A stretch of DNA of 64,000 bases from Simonsiella sp051414845 (GTDB lineage Bacteria; Pseudomonadota; Gammaproteobacteria; Burkholderiales; Neisseriaceae): positions 868,001-932,000 of the forward strand of contig CP183313.1 of the NCBI GenBank assembly GCA_051414845.1. Direction: 5' to 3'. Positions 1 through 8,660 of this stretch are shown in pieces. Within the stretch, counting starts at the first letter, position 1. Every line of letters starts with the position of its first letter. The position numbers were made by a program, and so were the translations under genes. The notes beneath the pieces were generated by a model. The model made no database searches, was not told the DNA's origin, and worked only from the letters and a program-made list of their open reading frames with translations.

Positions 1-6
1 CAAAAA

Positions 7-855
7 CTAAATCCGAAACCCAAATATCCAAGTTTTTAATGCAATCCGCATTTTTCTAGGATTCGGAATTTTAATCTTATATTTCAATACATTATCCAAA
101 CCATCGCGCTCAATTTCCATCAGCAAAGCATAATAAATACTGCCCATAATCAAGCCCGTTTTCTGCGCTGCTTTATCTTCTGGCGGCAGCAAAGCCAAGG
201 CTTCGGCATAAGTGCGTTTAGCGCGCTCAAACTGAAACTGCATCAATGCCGCAAATTCAGGCGTAGGCGTTGCCGATAAAATCGTGTTCGCAGGGACATT
301 AAATTGCGCCAATTCGTCCATTGGCAAATAAATCCGCCCCATGCGCGCATCTTCGCCCACGTCGCGGATAATATTCGTCAATTGCAAAGCCAAACCCAAT
401 TTATCTGCATATTCAAGCGTTTTCACGTTTTGAAAACCCAAAATCCGCGCAACCAATCGCCCCACAACGCCCGCCACGCGAAAGCAATAATATTGCAAAT
501 CCGCAAAAGTCGCATAACGCACATGGTGCAAATCCATTTCCATGCCGTTAATAATTTCTGCCAACTCATTTTCAGGCAGCCTGAAAACAGGCACAACCTC
601 GCGCAAAGCCTGATTCACAGGATGTTCAGGCGCGCCGTCGTGAAACACTTTCGCCAAATCCTGCCGCCACCAAATCAACGTTTGGCGCGCCACATTCGCA
701 TCGCTGCAATCGTCTACCACATCATCCAATTCACGACAAAACGCATACAAAACCGTCATCGCCCGCTGTTTTTCAGGCGGCAAAAAACGAAATCCCGCCA
801 AAAAGCTCGAACCGCTTTGGCTGACTTTCTCATGACAATAATCCAATGGCGACAT
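7..855 (-). CDS. hpnD: Presqualene diphosphate synthase HpnD-like (squalene/phytoene synthase family)
   Basis: A 282-residue trans-isoprenyl diphosphate synthase that would condense two farnesyl diphosphates head to head, the first step towards squalene or hopanoid-type lipids. Both Asp-rich metal-binding motifs of the family are present: DDVVDD at about residues 44-49 and DVGED at about 165-169, the latter followed by RMGRIYLP. I place the start at the ATG at 855 (protein MSPLDYCHEK), because the open frame upstream begins only with a TTG and the ATG lies where the family normally starts. The stop lies 7 bases from the window edge, so the gene is complete. The partner genes hpnC and hpnE are not in view, so which product the pathway makes is inference. 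It is divergent from putP. Confidence 0.88.
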   Translation of the reverse strand: MSPLDYCHEKVSQSGSSFLAGFRFLPPEKQRAMTVLYAFCRELDDVVDDCSDANVARQTLIWWRQDLAKVFHDGAPEHPVNQALREVVPVFRLPENELAEIINGMEMDLHHVRYATFADLQYYCFRVAGVVGRLVARILGFQNVKTLEYADKLGLALQLTNIIRDVGEDARMGRIYLPMDELAQFNVPANTILSATPTPEFAALMQFQFERAKRTYAEALALLPPEDKAAQKTGLIMGSIYYALLMEIERDGLDNVLKYKIKIPNPRKMRIALKTWIFGFRI

Positions 856-1034
856 GGCAAAAACCCAAAACAAAATAGCGCGAATTGTAGCGCGTTTTGG
901 GCATAGCTGAAAACAAAAAGCAATAAATTCAGGCTGCCTGAAAACAAAATTTTATAGATTTAGGCTGCCTGAAATTAATCTTACATAAAATTTGCCATCA
1001 TTTTTGTGGAAGACATCCATCATGAAAATATACG

Positions 1035-1051
1035 TATCAATTTAATTGATA
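1035..1051. promoter_or_regulatory. AT-rich inverted repeat upstream of putP (possible operator)
   Basis: TATCAAT and ATTGATA flank a 3-base centre, forming a perfect 7-bp dyad about 125 bases before putP. Its half-sites resemble FNR/CRP-type half-sites in the opposite orientation (ATCAA then TTGAT), so it does not fit an FNR box. It could be an operator for a regulator that I cannot name. Confidence 0.25.
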
Positions 1052-1070
1052 TTAACAAAATTTAAAACGA

Positions 1071-1099
1071 TTGCATAAATTTTTAAATTCAGTTAAATT
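1071..1099 (+). promoter_or_regulatory. Candidate sigma70 promoter of putP
   Basis: TTGCAT at 1071-1076 and TAAATT at 1094-1099 are separated by 17 bases in AT-rich DNA. Both hexamers are partial matches to the consensus. A DUS hairpin (TGCCTGAA/TTCAGGCA, about 1126-1146) follows in the predicted leader before the putP ribosome site AGAGGA. Confidence 0.33.
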
Positions 1100-1174
1100 T
1101 GTTCGCACTAGAAAAACATATTTCTGCCTGAACGTTGTTTCAGGCAGCCAATCTTTGCAACAGAGGACTTTATC

Positions 1175-2671
1175 ATGGGTCAATTTAATCCTATGTACAT
1201 TACTTTTGGCATTTACCTGATTTCGGTATTGCTGATTGGTATGGTGGCGTATTTTTCTACGCGCAATTTTGATGATTACATTCTCGGTGGGCGTAGCTTA
1301 GGCAGCTTTGTGACGGCGATGTCAGCGGGGGCGTCGGATATGTCGGGCTGGCTGCTGATGGGTTTGCCAGGGGCGATTTATGTTTCAGGTTTGAGCGAAT
1401 CTTGGATTGCGATTGGTTTGACGGTGGGTGCGTGGTTGAATTGGCTGCTGGTTTCAGGCAGGCTGCGTGTGCACACGGAATTCAATAATAATGCTTTGAC
1501 ATTACCCGATTATTTCTATCATCGTTTTGGCGCAAGCGGTCATGCGATGAAAGTTATTTCGGCATCTATCATTTTGTTTTTCTTCACTATTTATTGTGCT
1601 TCGGGCATTGTCGCTGGTGCGCGGTTGTTTCAAAGTTTGTTTGATGTGAGCTATACGCAAGCAATGTGGCTCGGCGCAGGTGCGACGATTATTTATACTT
1701 TTATCGGCGGTTTTTTGGCGGTAAGCTGGACGGATACGATTCAGGCAACTTTGATGATTTTTGCGCTGATTTTAACGCCTGTGATGGTGTATTTGGCTTT
1801 GGGTGGTGCAGATGAAATGTCGGCAGCGATTCAATTAGTGGCACAAAACACAGACAAGGAATACAACAGTTTGCTGCATGGCACAACCATTGTGGGCATT
1901 ATTTCTACCGCAGCTTGGGGTTTAGGCTATTTCGGTCAGCCACATATTTTGGCGCGTTTTATGGCGGCAGAAAATGTAAAATCATTGGTAAATGCGCGTC
2001 GCATTGGCATGACGTGGATGATTTTGTGTTTGGCTGGCGCGTGTGCAGTTGGCTATTTTGGTATTGCTTATTTTGGGGGACATCCTGAACAAGTTGCCGT
2101 AATGGGCGACAATCCAGAACGCATTTTTATTGCGCTAACCACCATTTTGTTTAACCCATGGATTGCAGGCATTATTTTGTCGGCGATTTTGGCTGCGGTG
2201 ATGTCTACTTTGTCTTGCCAATTACTCGTGTGTTCCAGCGCGATTACTGAAGATTTTTACAAAGGCTTTTTGCGTCCGAACGCAGAACAAAAAGAATTGG
2301 TGTGGATTGGTCGTGTAATGGTTTTGGCGGTTGCTATTATTGCCATCATTATCGCTGCCGACCCCAATAGCAAAGTATTAGGCTTAGTATCTTATGCCTG
2401 GGCTGGGTTTGGTGCAGCGTTTGGTCCTGTTGTAATTTTGTCTTTGTTCTGGAAACGCATGACCGCAGCAGGTGCATTGGCAGGTATGCTGGCTGGTGCA
2501 ATCGTAGTAGTAGCATGGAAGCCGCTTACAGGCAGCAGTTTGTATGAAATTGTGCCAGGTTTTATTACTTGTGCGGTTATGGTGGTATTGGTGTCTTTAT
2601 TGGGTAAAACATCGGCTGCAGTAGAAGAACGCTTTATTGCGGCGGATAAAGCTTATAAAGATGCGCTGTAA
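1175..2671 (+). CDS. putP: Sodium/proline symporter PutP
   Basis: A 498-residue member of the solute:sodium symporter family (E. coli PutP is 502 residues) that imports L-proline with Na+ across the inner membrane. The N-terminal helix begins at about residue 8, and a series of hydrophobic segments fits the 13-helix LeuT-like fold. The Na+-site motif SAGASDMSGW places an Asp at residue 55, the position known to be essential in E. coli PutP. The ATG at 1175 is preceded by AGAGGA at good spacing. The gene stands alone; no putA is visible. A strong hairpin terminator follows. Confidence 0.93.
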   Translation: MGQFNPMYITFGIYLISVLLIGMVAYFSTRNFDDYILGGRSLGSFVTAMSAGASDMSGWLLMGLPGAIYVSGLSESWIAIGLTVGAWLNWLLVSGRLRVHTEFNNNALTLPDYFYHRFGASGHAMKVISASIILFFFTIYCASGIVAGARLFQSLFDVSYTQAMWLGAGATIIYTFIGGFLAVSWTDTIQATLMIFALILTPVMVYLALGGADEMSAAIQLVAQNTDKEYNSLLHGTTIVGIISTAAWGLGYFGQPHILARFMAAENVKSLVNARRIGMTWMILCLAGACAVGYFGIAYFGGHPEQVAVMGDNPERIFIALTTILFNPWIAGIILSAILAAVMSTLSCQLLVCSSAITEDFYKGFLRPNAEQKELVWIGRVMVLAVAIIAIIIAADPNSKVLGLVSYAWAGFGAAFGPVVILSLFWKRMTAAGALAGMLAGAIVVVAWKPLTGSSLYEIVPGFITCAVMVVLVSLLGKTSAAVEERFIAADKAYKDAL

Positions 2672-2693
2672 TTTACTTATTTGCTTGCTCATA

Positions 2694-2729
2694 AAAAAAT
2701 CCTCGAATTGCTTGATTCGGGGATTTTTT
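2694..2729 (+). terminator. Rho-independent terminator after putP
   Basis: AAAAAATCCTCGAAT and ATTCGGGGATTTTTT form a 15-bp stem (one G-T pair) around a 6-base loop, ending in a T run. It is not built from DUS, unlike most terminators here. Confidence 0.85.
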
Positions 2730-2825
2730 ATGGTAATTGTGATGTGTAAAGCTTTGCAAAAATCTTTCAGGCAGCCTGAAAATGTATTCATCGTGATGAA
2801 TTAATGAAATTAATCCACAAAAAGG

Positions 2826-2979
2826 CTGAAACCTTTGCAAAACTAATTATTCTCTTACGTAGGGGGGATTTCATATCCGCCCTATTTTTTATAAATTGAA
2901 TTTCATGAATAAAATTTTGACAACAAAAAGGGTAGATATGAAATCTGCCTCTACACACAGGATTTTGCAAAGGTTTCAG
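2826..2979. repeat. MITE-like inverted-repeat element, copy A (154 bp)
   Basis: The ends CTGAAACCTTTGCAAAA and its exact reverse complement bound the element, and imperfect inverted similarity continues inwards through GGATTTCATATC-type blocks. Read in reverse, it matches the element at 16641-16793 over its whole length. It has no coding capacity and fills most of the 358-base gap between putP and fhs. The ends resemble those I recall for neisserial IS5-type elements (ACCTTTGCAAAA), so a non-autonomous derivative is plausible. A DUS follows immediately on the right. Confidence 0.75.
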
Positions 2980-3029
2980 GCTGCCTGAAACTCTTTTCAG
3001 GCAGCCCACCATTATTTCAAAAATGTAAA

Positions 3030-4700
3030 TTAAAACAGGCCACTAATCACACCAGTTTCATCAACATCAATCTTCTCCGCCGCTGGAAATTTCGGTAAGC
3101 CTGGCATTTTCATCATCGCGCCGCACAACGCCACGATAAAGCCTGCGCCCGCCGACACCGTAATGCCACGCACGCTAATCGTAAAACCACTCGGGCAGCC
3201 CAACAATTTCGCGTTGTCGCTCAACGAATACTGCGTTTTCGCCATGCACACGGGCAATTTGTCCAAGCCCAAGCGTTCCAAATTCGCGATTTCCGCCGCC
3301 GCTTCCGCGCTGAATTCCACGTCAGCCGCGCCGTAAATTTTGGTCGCAATCGCCGAAATTTTGTCGCGGATTGAATCATTTACATCGTAGGCGAATGTGA
3401 ACGGCTGCTCGTTGCACTCAATCGCCGCCACCACTTTTTGCGCCAAATCCACGCCACCTTCACCGCCTTTTGCCCACACTTCGGTCAAGGCAAAATCTGC
3501 GCCATTTTGTTCGCAGACTGCCTGAATCGCTGCCAATTCCGCGTCGCTGTCCGACACAAAACGGTTAATCGCCACGACTACGGGCAAACCGAAAACTGTT
3601 TTTAAGTTGCTGATGTGTTTCAATAAATTCGGCAGACCTTTGTTAACTGCGTCCACATTTTCCGCGCCCAAATCGGCTTTTTCCAGGCCTCCGTTGTATT
3701 TCAAGGCACGAACTGTCGCCACCACCACCGCACAATCGGGTTTCAAATTCGCCAAACGCGATTTAATGTCGCAGAATTTTTCCGCGCCCAAATCCGCGCC
3801 AAAACCTGCTTCCGTCACCGCGTAATCGCCCAAATGTTGCGCCAAACGTGTTGCCAAAACCGAATTACAACCGTGCGCAATATTCGCAAAAGGCCCACCG
3901 TGAACAAACGCAGGGCTGCCTGCAATCGTTTGTACCAAATTTGGCTTAATCGCGTCTTTTAGTAACGCCGCCATTGCGCCATTGGCTTTCAAATCTTTGG
4001 CATAAACAGGTTGATTATCAAAGGTATAGGCAACCAAAATATTACCCAATCGTTCTTTCAAATCGCTCAAATCTTTCGCCAAACAAAACACCGCCATCAC
4101 TTCGCTGGCAACGGTAATGTCAAAACCGTCGGGGCGAATCACGCCATCAGTTGGTTTGCCCAAACCATTGATAATGTTGCGTAATTGACGGTCATTCATG
4201 TCCACCACACGCCGCCACAATACACGTTTGGGGTCAATATTCAAAGCATTGCCTTGATAAATATGATTATCCAGCATCGCCGCGAGCAAATTATTCGCCG
4301 CACCAATCGCGTGGAAATCGCCCGTGAAATGCAAATTGATGTCTTCCATCGGCAAAACTTGCGCATAACCGCCGCCTGCAGCGCCGCCTTTCACGCCAAA
4401 CACGGGCCCGAGCGACGGTTCGCGCATGGCGACAACCGCTTGTTTGCCAATGTAATTCAGCGCGTCCGTCAAGCCGATAGTAACAGTGGTTTTCCCTTCG
4501 CCTGCTGGGGTCGGATTGATGGCGGTAACCAGCACGAGTTTGCCTTGTTTTTTCGGCAGGGCGAATGCGTCAGCAGGATTGATTTTAGCTTTGTATTTGC
4601 CGTAATGCTCTAAATCGTCGGGCGACAAGCCGAGTTTTGCAGCGATGTTGTTGATGGGTTGCACAATAGCTGATTGCGCGATTTGAACATCAGTTTGCAT
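3030..4700 (-). CDS. fhs: Formate--tetrahydrofolate ligase
   Basis: A 556-residue enzyme that makes 10-formyl-tetrahydrofolate from formate, tetrahydrofolate and ATP, feeding purine and formyl-Met-tRNA synthesis in the cytosol. The P-loop PTPAGEGKTT lies at about residues 63-72, and other family blocks are clear (MREPSLGPVFG, HGGPFANIAHGCNS, TEAGFGADLGAEKF). The length is usual for the family. The ATG at 4700 follows AAGGAAA. It is transcribed alone, with the glycan genes ending about 120 bases upstream. The 5-formyl-THF cyclo-ligase (61259) and this enzyme act on the same cofactor pool but are far apart. Confidence 0.95.
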   Translation of the reverse strand: MQTDVQIAQSAIVQPINNIAAKLGLSPDDLEHYGKYKAKINPADAFALPKKQGKLVLVTAINPTPAGEGKTTVTIGLTDALNYIGKQAVVAMREPSLGPVFGVKGGAAGGGYAQVLPMEDINLHFTGDFHAIGAANNLLAAMLDNHIYQGNALNIDPKRVLWRRVVDMNDRQLRNIINGLGKPTDGVIRPDGFDITVASEVMAVFCLAKDLSDLKERLGNILVAYTFDNQPVYAKDLKANGAMAALLKDAIKPNLVQTIAGSPAFVHGGPFANIAHGCNSVLATRLAQHLGDYAVTEAGFGADLGAEKFCDIKSRLANLKPDCAVVVATVRALKYNGGLEKADLGAENVDAVNKGLPNLLKHISNLKTVFGLPVVVAINRFVSDSDAELAAIQAVCEQNGADFALTEVWAKGGEGGVDLAQKVVAAIECNEQPFTFAYDVNDSIRDKISAIATKIYGAADVEFSAEAAAEIANLERLGLDKLPVCMAKTQYSLSDNAKLLGCPSGFTISVRGITVSAGAGFIVALCGAMMKMPGLPKFPAAEKIDVDETGVISGLF

Positions 4701-4770
4701 GGTTTTTTTCCTTTGTAGGGAGGGAGAAATTTGCTTGACTATTTTAACTGATTTTTAGTGCGTTGAAACA

Positions 4771-4808
4771 ATTCAGGCAGCCTGAAATTAGTTTCAGGCT
4801 GCCTGAAT
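4771..4808 (-). terminator. Paired-DUS hairpin after the glycan genes
   Basis: Two extended uptake sequences in opposite orientation form a perfect 17-bp stem with a TTAG loop, just after the stop of the galactofuranosyltransferase gene. Inverted DUS pairs are commonly used as terminators in Neisseriaceae. There is no long T tract, so its strength is uncertain. Confidence 0.6.
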
Positions 4809-4816
4809 ATGGCAGA

Positions 4817-6601
4817 TTAGTCTTCTCCATTTTGGGCGTACACTTTTTCCCAAAAGGCCCGCGAAGTCAATTCATCTTTTTTATTTAAATAATCTGCTTT
4901 GGCTGAATCAAATTTTTCATCAATCAAACGCAATGCAGCGAAATAATCTTTATACGCTTGAATCAAACGCTTTTTATCAAATGTAGCGACGTAGCCGGTG
5001 CGCGAGGCTTCATGTTCGTAATACACTTGTTTGTAGCGATAAATTTCTACATTATTTGCACCAAAGTGTTTAGGCTGAAAAATAATACCTTTTTTCATAA
5101 ATTTTTCAGGCAGCAGTAAATAATTTACTGTTAATTGACGAATTAAGCGGCGGATTTCTCTTTTTTTCTTTTTTATATTTCCAGCATATTTTAATTCAGC
5201 ATAATCCATACGATGAATTGGTTGCATTTTCTCATCTTGGGGTAATTGTGCTAATTTAGTGCGGACAATACTTGCGCTCATATCATCTGTAAATATTTTT
5301 GTACCCATTAAAACATCTTCTAGCGCTATTTTTATTACTTGTGCAGAAGTATAGTTGTGAGAGTTAATACAATTAAAGTACCAGTTTTTAAATATTTTCT
5401 TAGCAGTTTGTTTATCTAAATTAGGATTTTGAAATAGCCCAGAAACAAATGTACCTCTGAAACCTAAATATCTTGTCCATAACCCTTCTTTAATAAAGAA
5501 ATCTTCTGCCCAAACGCTGATACCATTTAAAGTTGTAATATTGAATTTGTTTACAAAACCAAATGTAACATCATCTCCTCTGACAAAAAACGGAAAAGGA
5601 TACATTTCAACATCAGTAATCTTAAATGCAAAAAACCACCAGCCTCCGTAATTAGGATTTTTATGATTCAATTCGGATAATAAAACAGATTCTGCCTCTC
5701 GCATATCTAAACCAATATGTAAAGAAGTATAAGTTAAATTAGAGAAAATTGCGCCTTTCTCATGAATAAGATAAGGCTGGCTCTCACGCAACTGCGCCCC
5801 GGCCACAGCAAATTTCTCCCCAGTCGTATATTGCAACAAGGCGTAAGCGCGGCGAATACTCTCAATTTCACAAGACGCATCATCGTCCATAAACAAGCAA
5901 TGCGTATAGCTTTTCTCGTCTTCCAAATACAGCAAACCGCGCGTAAAACCGCCCGACCCGCCCAAATTTTGGTTCGGAATCACAATCGCGTATTTCGCTT
6001 CGTCAGGCGTGATGTTTTGTGAATTATCCACCACAATCAAGCTGATTTTATCTTTGTAATAAGGGTCTTGCAGCAAATCATTGGAAACGCGCTCAATCGC
6101 AGGCAGCACATAATGTTTGCGGTTGAAATGCGTAATCACAATGCCTAATTTCACGTCATTGCGTGGAGCTAAATCGGAGTGATAAAAACCGCGATTGATG
6201 TAACCTGTGTCAGAAAGCACAATCAATTCAAAGAACAGCATGCCTTCGGTGTGATCGTTCAAATTGCCAAAGTCAATATCTACGCCTGTTTCAGTCAAAG
6301 TGATGCGCTGTTCAGATAAATGACGCATATCTTCATGCAATTTGTGGCGACTGATTTTAATCAAAAATTCGCCATTGCCGAATAAACGTAATTTGATTTG
6401 GCGCACTTCGGTTTGATTCTTCCACGTTTGAATCGTGAATGAGTTGAAATAAGTATCAAAAGCACAACTTGCGCCTTTTTGCAAAAATTGGATTTGCTTT
6501 TCTGCACGGAAAACATGCGCACCATTTTCGGGGCGAACGTATAATTCTTCGGGTGCTTGAATGTCTAAGTTGGGAAAGACGAGATTTTGTAGAATATTCA
6601 T
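4817..6601 (-). CDS. GlfT2-like galactofuranosyltransferase (GT2 family)
   Basis: A 594-residue two-part glycosyltransferase. Residues 1-145 form a beta-rich N-terminal domain. The GT-A domain follows, with VITHFNR at about 154, NLGGSGGF at 212, the metal-binding DDDA at 239 and RGDDVTFG at 341. This order is typical of GlfT2-type enzymes that polymerise galactofuranose from UDP-Galf. The UDP-galactopyranose mutase gene lies directly upstream and would supply UDP-Galf, which supports the call. No membrane segment is obvious, so it is likely peripheral at the inner membrane. Codons 5100-5760 are more AT-rich than the flanks, a hint of mosaic origin. The linkage made cannot be read from sequence. 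The ribosome site is weak. Confidence 0.82.
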   Translation of the reverse strand: MNILQNLVFPNLDIQAPEELYVRPENGAHVFRAEKQIQFLQKGASCAFDTYFNSFTIQTWKNQTEVRQIKLRLFGNGEFLIKISRHKLHEDMRHLSEQRITLTETGVDIDFGNLNDHTEGMLFFELIVLSDTGYINRGFYHSDLAPRNDVKLGIVITHFNRKHYVLPAIERVSNDLLQDPYYKDKISLIVVDNSQNITPDEAKYAIVIPNQNLGGSGGFTRGLLYLEDEKSYTHCLFMDDDASCEIESIRRAYALLQYTTGEKFAVAGAQLRESQPYLIHEKGAIFSNLTYTSLHIGLDMREAESVLLSELNHKNPNYGGWWFFAFKITDVEMYPFPFFVRGDDVTFGFVNKFNITTLNGISVWAEDFFIKEGLWTRYLGFRGTFVSGLFQNPNLDKQTAKKIFKNWYFNCINSHNYTSAQVIKIALEDVLMGTKIFTDDMSASIVRTKLAQLPQDEKMQPIHRMDYAELKYAGNIKKKKREIRRLIRQLTVNYLLLPEKFMKKGIIFQPKHFGANNVEIYRYKQVYYEHEASRTGYVATFDKKRLIQAYKDYFAALRLIDEKFDSAKADYLNKKDELTSRAFWEKVYAQNGED

Positions 6602-6622
6602 GATGTTAAGTAATAAATTTAC

Positions 6623-6662
6623 TTTCAGGCAGCCTGAAAATCATATTCAGGCTGCCTAGAAA
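6623..6662 (-). terminator. Paired-DUS inverted repeat between glf and the galactofuranosyltransferase
   Basis: TTTCAGGCAGCCTGAAAA and a facing TTCAGGCTGCCTAGAAA form an imperfect stem just after the glf stop. The second copy has lost the final GAA of the DUS. It may attenuate rather than stop read-through, since the next gene is in the same direction. Confidence 0.45.
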
Positions 6663-6675
6663 AATTAATGATGAT

Positions 6676-7815
6676 TTACGCAAAATAAAACGGTTTAAGC
6701 GGCTGTTGATTTGCCAAATCTTCTAATACGCCTTGCGCGGTTTTCAAGGCTTCGGCAATCGTTACGTCCATGTCTAAATAACGATAAGTGCCTAATCTAC
6801 CAACAAAACTCACACCTTTGGCAGCATTTGCCAATGCTTCATATTGCGACAACAAGGCTTGGTCTTGTGCCAAACGAATAGGGTAATACGGAATATCGTC
6901 ATCTTCGCAAGTACGGCTATGTTCTTTATAGCAAATGGTTTTTTCGTGCTGTTCCCAAGGCGAAAAATGCTTGTGTTCGGTAATGCGCGTGTATGGCACG
7001 TTTTCATCGCAATAGTTAATCACGGCATTGCCTTGAAAATCGCCTTCATCGCGGAAGGCTTCAAAATCCAAAGTGCGATAACCTAATTTGCCAAATTGAT
7101 GTTTGAACCACGCGTCCAACGGCGCAGACCAGAACACATGGTCGTATTCAGGCAGCATAGTTTCGTTAAACGGCGTATTCAGTTTCACGGAAATATTTTC
7201 GTGATGTAAAATGTTATCCACAATTTCGGTGTAACCATTTTTCGGCATACCTTGATATTTGTGGGCAAAATAATTGTCGTCATAATTAAAGCGCACAGGC
7301 AAACGTTTCAAAATGCTGGCAGGCAATTTGGTCGGCGACACACCCCATTGTTTCGCGGTGTAGCCTTTGAAAAATGCTTGATATAAATCTTTGCCAACAA
7401 ATTTCATGGCTTGTTCTTCAAAGGTTTGCGGTTCGGCGATGGATTGGTCGGATTGCGCGACAATCCATTCACGCGCTTGTTTGGGCGAAAACGTTTTACC
7501 ATAAAATTGGTTAATCGTATGCAAATTCACAGGCAGCGAATACACTTGACCGCCACTCATGGCTTTTACGCGATTGGTATACGGCATAAATTCGCCAAAA
7601 TTTTGCAGATAATTCCATACGGTTTCATTGTCAGTGTGGAAAATGTGCGGACCGTAGATGTGTACCATCACATTGGTTTGCTCATCGCGCTCGGTGTGGC
7701 AGTTGCCAGCCGTGTGGCTGCGCTGGTCAATCACGGTAATGTGATGTCCTGCTTGCGCTAATTCACGCGCAATCACAGCGCACGAAAAACCTGCGCCTAC
7801 ACATAAAAATTTCAT
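6676..7815 (-). CDS. glf: UDP-galactopyranose mutase
   Basis: A 379-residue flavoenzyme that interconverts UDP-galactopyranose and UDP-galactofuranose in the cytosol. The N-terminal FAD fold is clear (VGAGFSCAVIARELAQAG near residue 6, then a TVIDQRSHTAGN stretch). Further hallmarks are YGPHIFHTDN, NRVKAMSGGQVYSLPVN, KGYTAKQWG and the C-terminal VGRLGTYRYLDMD. The length is typical. The ATG at 7815 has AAGGAA upstream. It is flanked by two glycosyltransferases in the same direction, so the product presumably feeds a galactofuranose-containing surface polysaccharide; Kingella kingae is known to make such a galactan. Confidence 0.95.
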   Translation of the reverse strand: MKFLCVGAGFSCAVIARELAQAGHHITVIDQRSHTAGNCHTERDEQTNVMVHIYGPHIFHTDNETVWNYLQNFGEFMPYTNRVKAMSGGQVYSLPVNLHTINQFYGKTFSPKQAREWIVAQSDQSIAEPQTFEEQAMKFVGKDLYQAFFKGYTAKQWGVSPTKLPASILKRLPVRFNYDDNYFAHKYQGMPKNGYTEIVDNILHHENISVKLNTPFNETMLPEYDHVFWSAPLDAWFKHQFGKLGYRTLDFEAFRDEGDFQGNAVINYCDENVPYTRITEHKHFSPWEQHEKTICYKEHSRTCEDDDIPYYPIRLAQDQALLSQYEALANAAKGVSFVGRLGTYRYLDMDVTIAEALKTAQGVLEDLANQQPLKPFYFA

Positions 7816-7848
7816 GGTTTGGTTCCTTAAGAGGTTTATTATTATTTT

Positions 7849-8631
7849 TCAGGCAGCCTGAAAATGCTCAAACATACGCACAGGCATTTGTTTGAATGAA
7901 ACATCGTTTTGATGATGAATTATCCACGTGGTAAACAAGCGTTCTGATAGAAAGCCAAATATACGCTTGTTGTAATCTGAATATTCACAGTAATCAATTT
8001 GCTGTTCAGCGGTAAATAAAATAGAAAAAAGCCATTCACAGTATTGATTAATTAACTCTTTTTTGCCAAAAAACATATTACCATAATAAAAAATATGCCC
8101 AGTTTGCATTTGGTCAAATGCAATTAAATATGCAGGATATTGTTGCGCAATAATGTTGCGGACGATGTCTAAATCATGGACATGGTGCTTTTCTGCATAT
8201 TGTTCGCGCAGCGTTTGAGCAAAAATATCGGGTTCAGGAATTAACAAGTCATGTTGCGCGAGTTGATTTAAAATTTCTGCTGGCGTGGCAATTCTGAAAC
8301 GTGTTGCGACGGACTTGGGGGCTAAATGTAATTTAGCACGCAGTTGCCCCCATTTTCGCTGAAAACTAGGGCGTTTAACCGCAAAATATCGCCGATAATG
8401 TGCTAATCCTACTAATGGTGTATGAATATTTTTCCAAATAAAATACAACACAGTGAGTTCACAAAAGTTGGGATTTTTTTCTGCAATGTTGTCCAATTGA
8501 TGTTCACGCAGATAGCCTAAATCAGGCATATTTACGCCCACTTGAATAGGAATGTAGCATCTATCTTTAGGCGGCGTAAATGCTTTGTGTGTTGCGATAA
8601 AAATAGCAACATCAGATGGAATATTGTTCAT
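7849..8631 (-). CDS. DUF4422 glycosyltransferase
   Basis: A 260-residue protein of the DUF4422 family, found in capsule and LOS loci as putative glycosyltransferases. Typical blocks are visible: IFIATHKAFTPPKD at the N-terminus, IPIQVG, ELTVLYFIWKN, VGLAHYRRYF at about residue 80, and a C-terminal FLSERLFTTWI. The exact sugar added is not known. It sits between glf and msbA, 33 bases from glf, in one apparent transcription unit. Base composition is a little more AT-rich than msbA. A DUS overlaps its 3' end (the last residues FQAA come from it). Confidence 0.8.
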   Translation of the reverse strand: MNNIPSDVAIFIATHKAFTPPKDRCYIPIQVGVNMPDLGYLREHQLDNIAEKNPNFCELTVLYFIWKNIHTPLVGLAHYRRYFAVKRPSFQRKWGQLRAKLHLAPKSVATRFRIATPAEILNQLAQHDLLIPEPDIFAQTLREQYAEKHHVHDLDIVRNIIAQQYPAYLIAFDQMQTGHIFYYGNMFFGKKELINQYCEWLFSILFTAEQQIDYCEYSDYNKRIFGFLSERLFTTWIIHHQNDVSFKQMPVRMFEHFQAA

Positions 8632-8660
8632 GGAGTTACCTTTACAAGCTGCCTGAAAAA

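Noticed and set aside
304..906. 200-codon open frame opposite hpnD
   Set aside because: It is fully antisense to a clear synthase gene, has no ribosome site and no recognisable motif; it exists because the opposite strand is poor in stops.
2788..3012. 74-codon frame in the putP-fhs gap
   Set aside because: It is made entirely of the MITE-like element and flanking DUS; no ribosome site.
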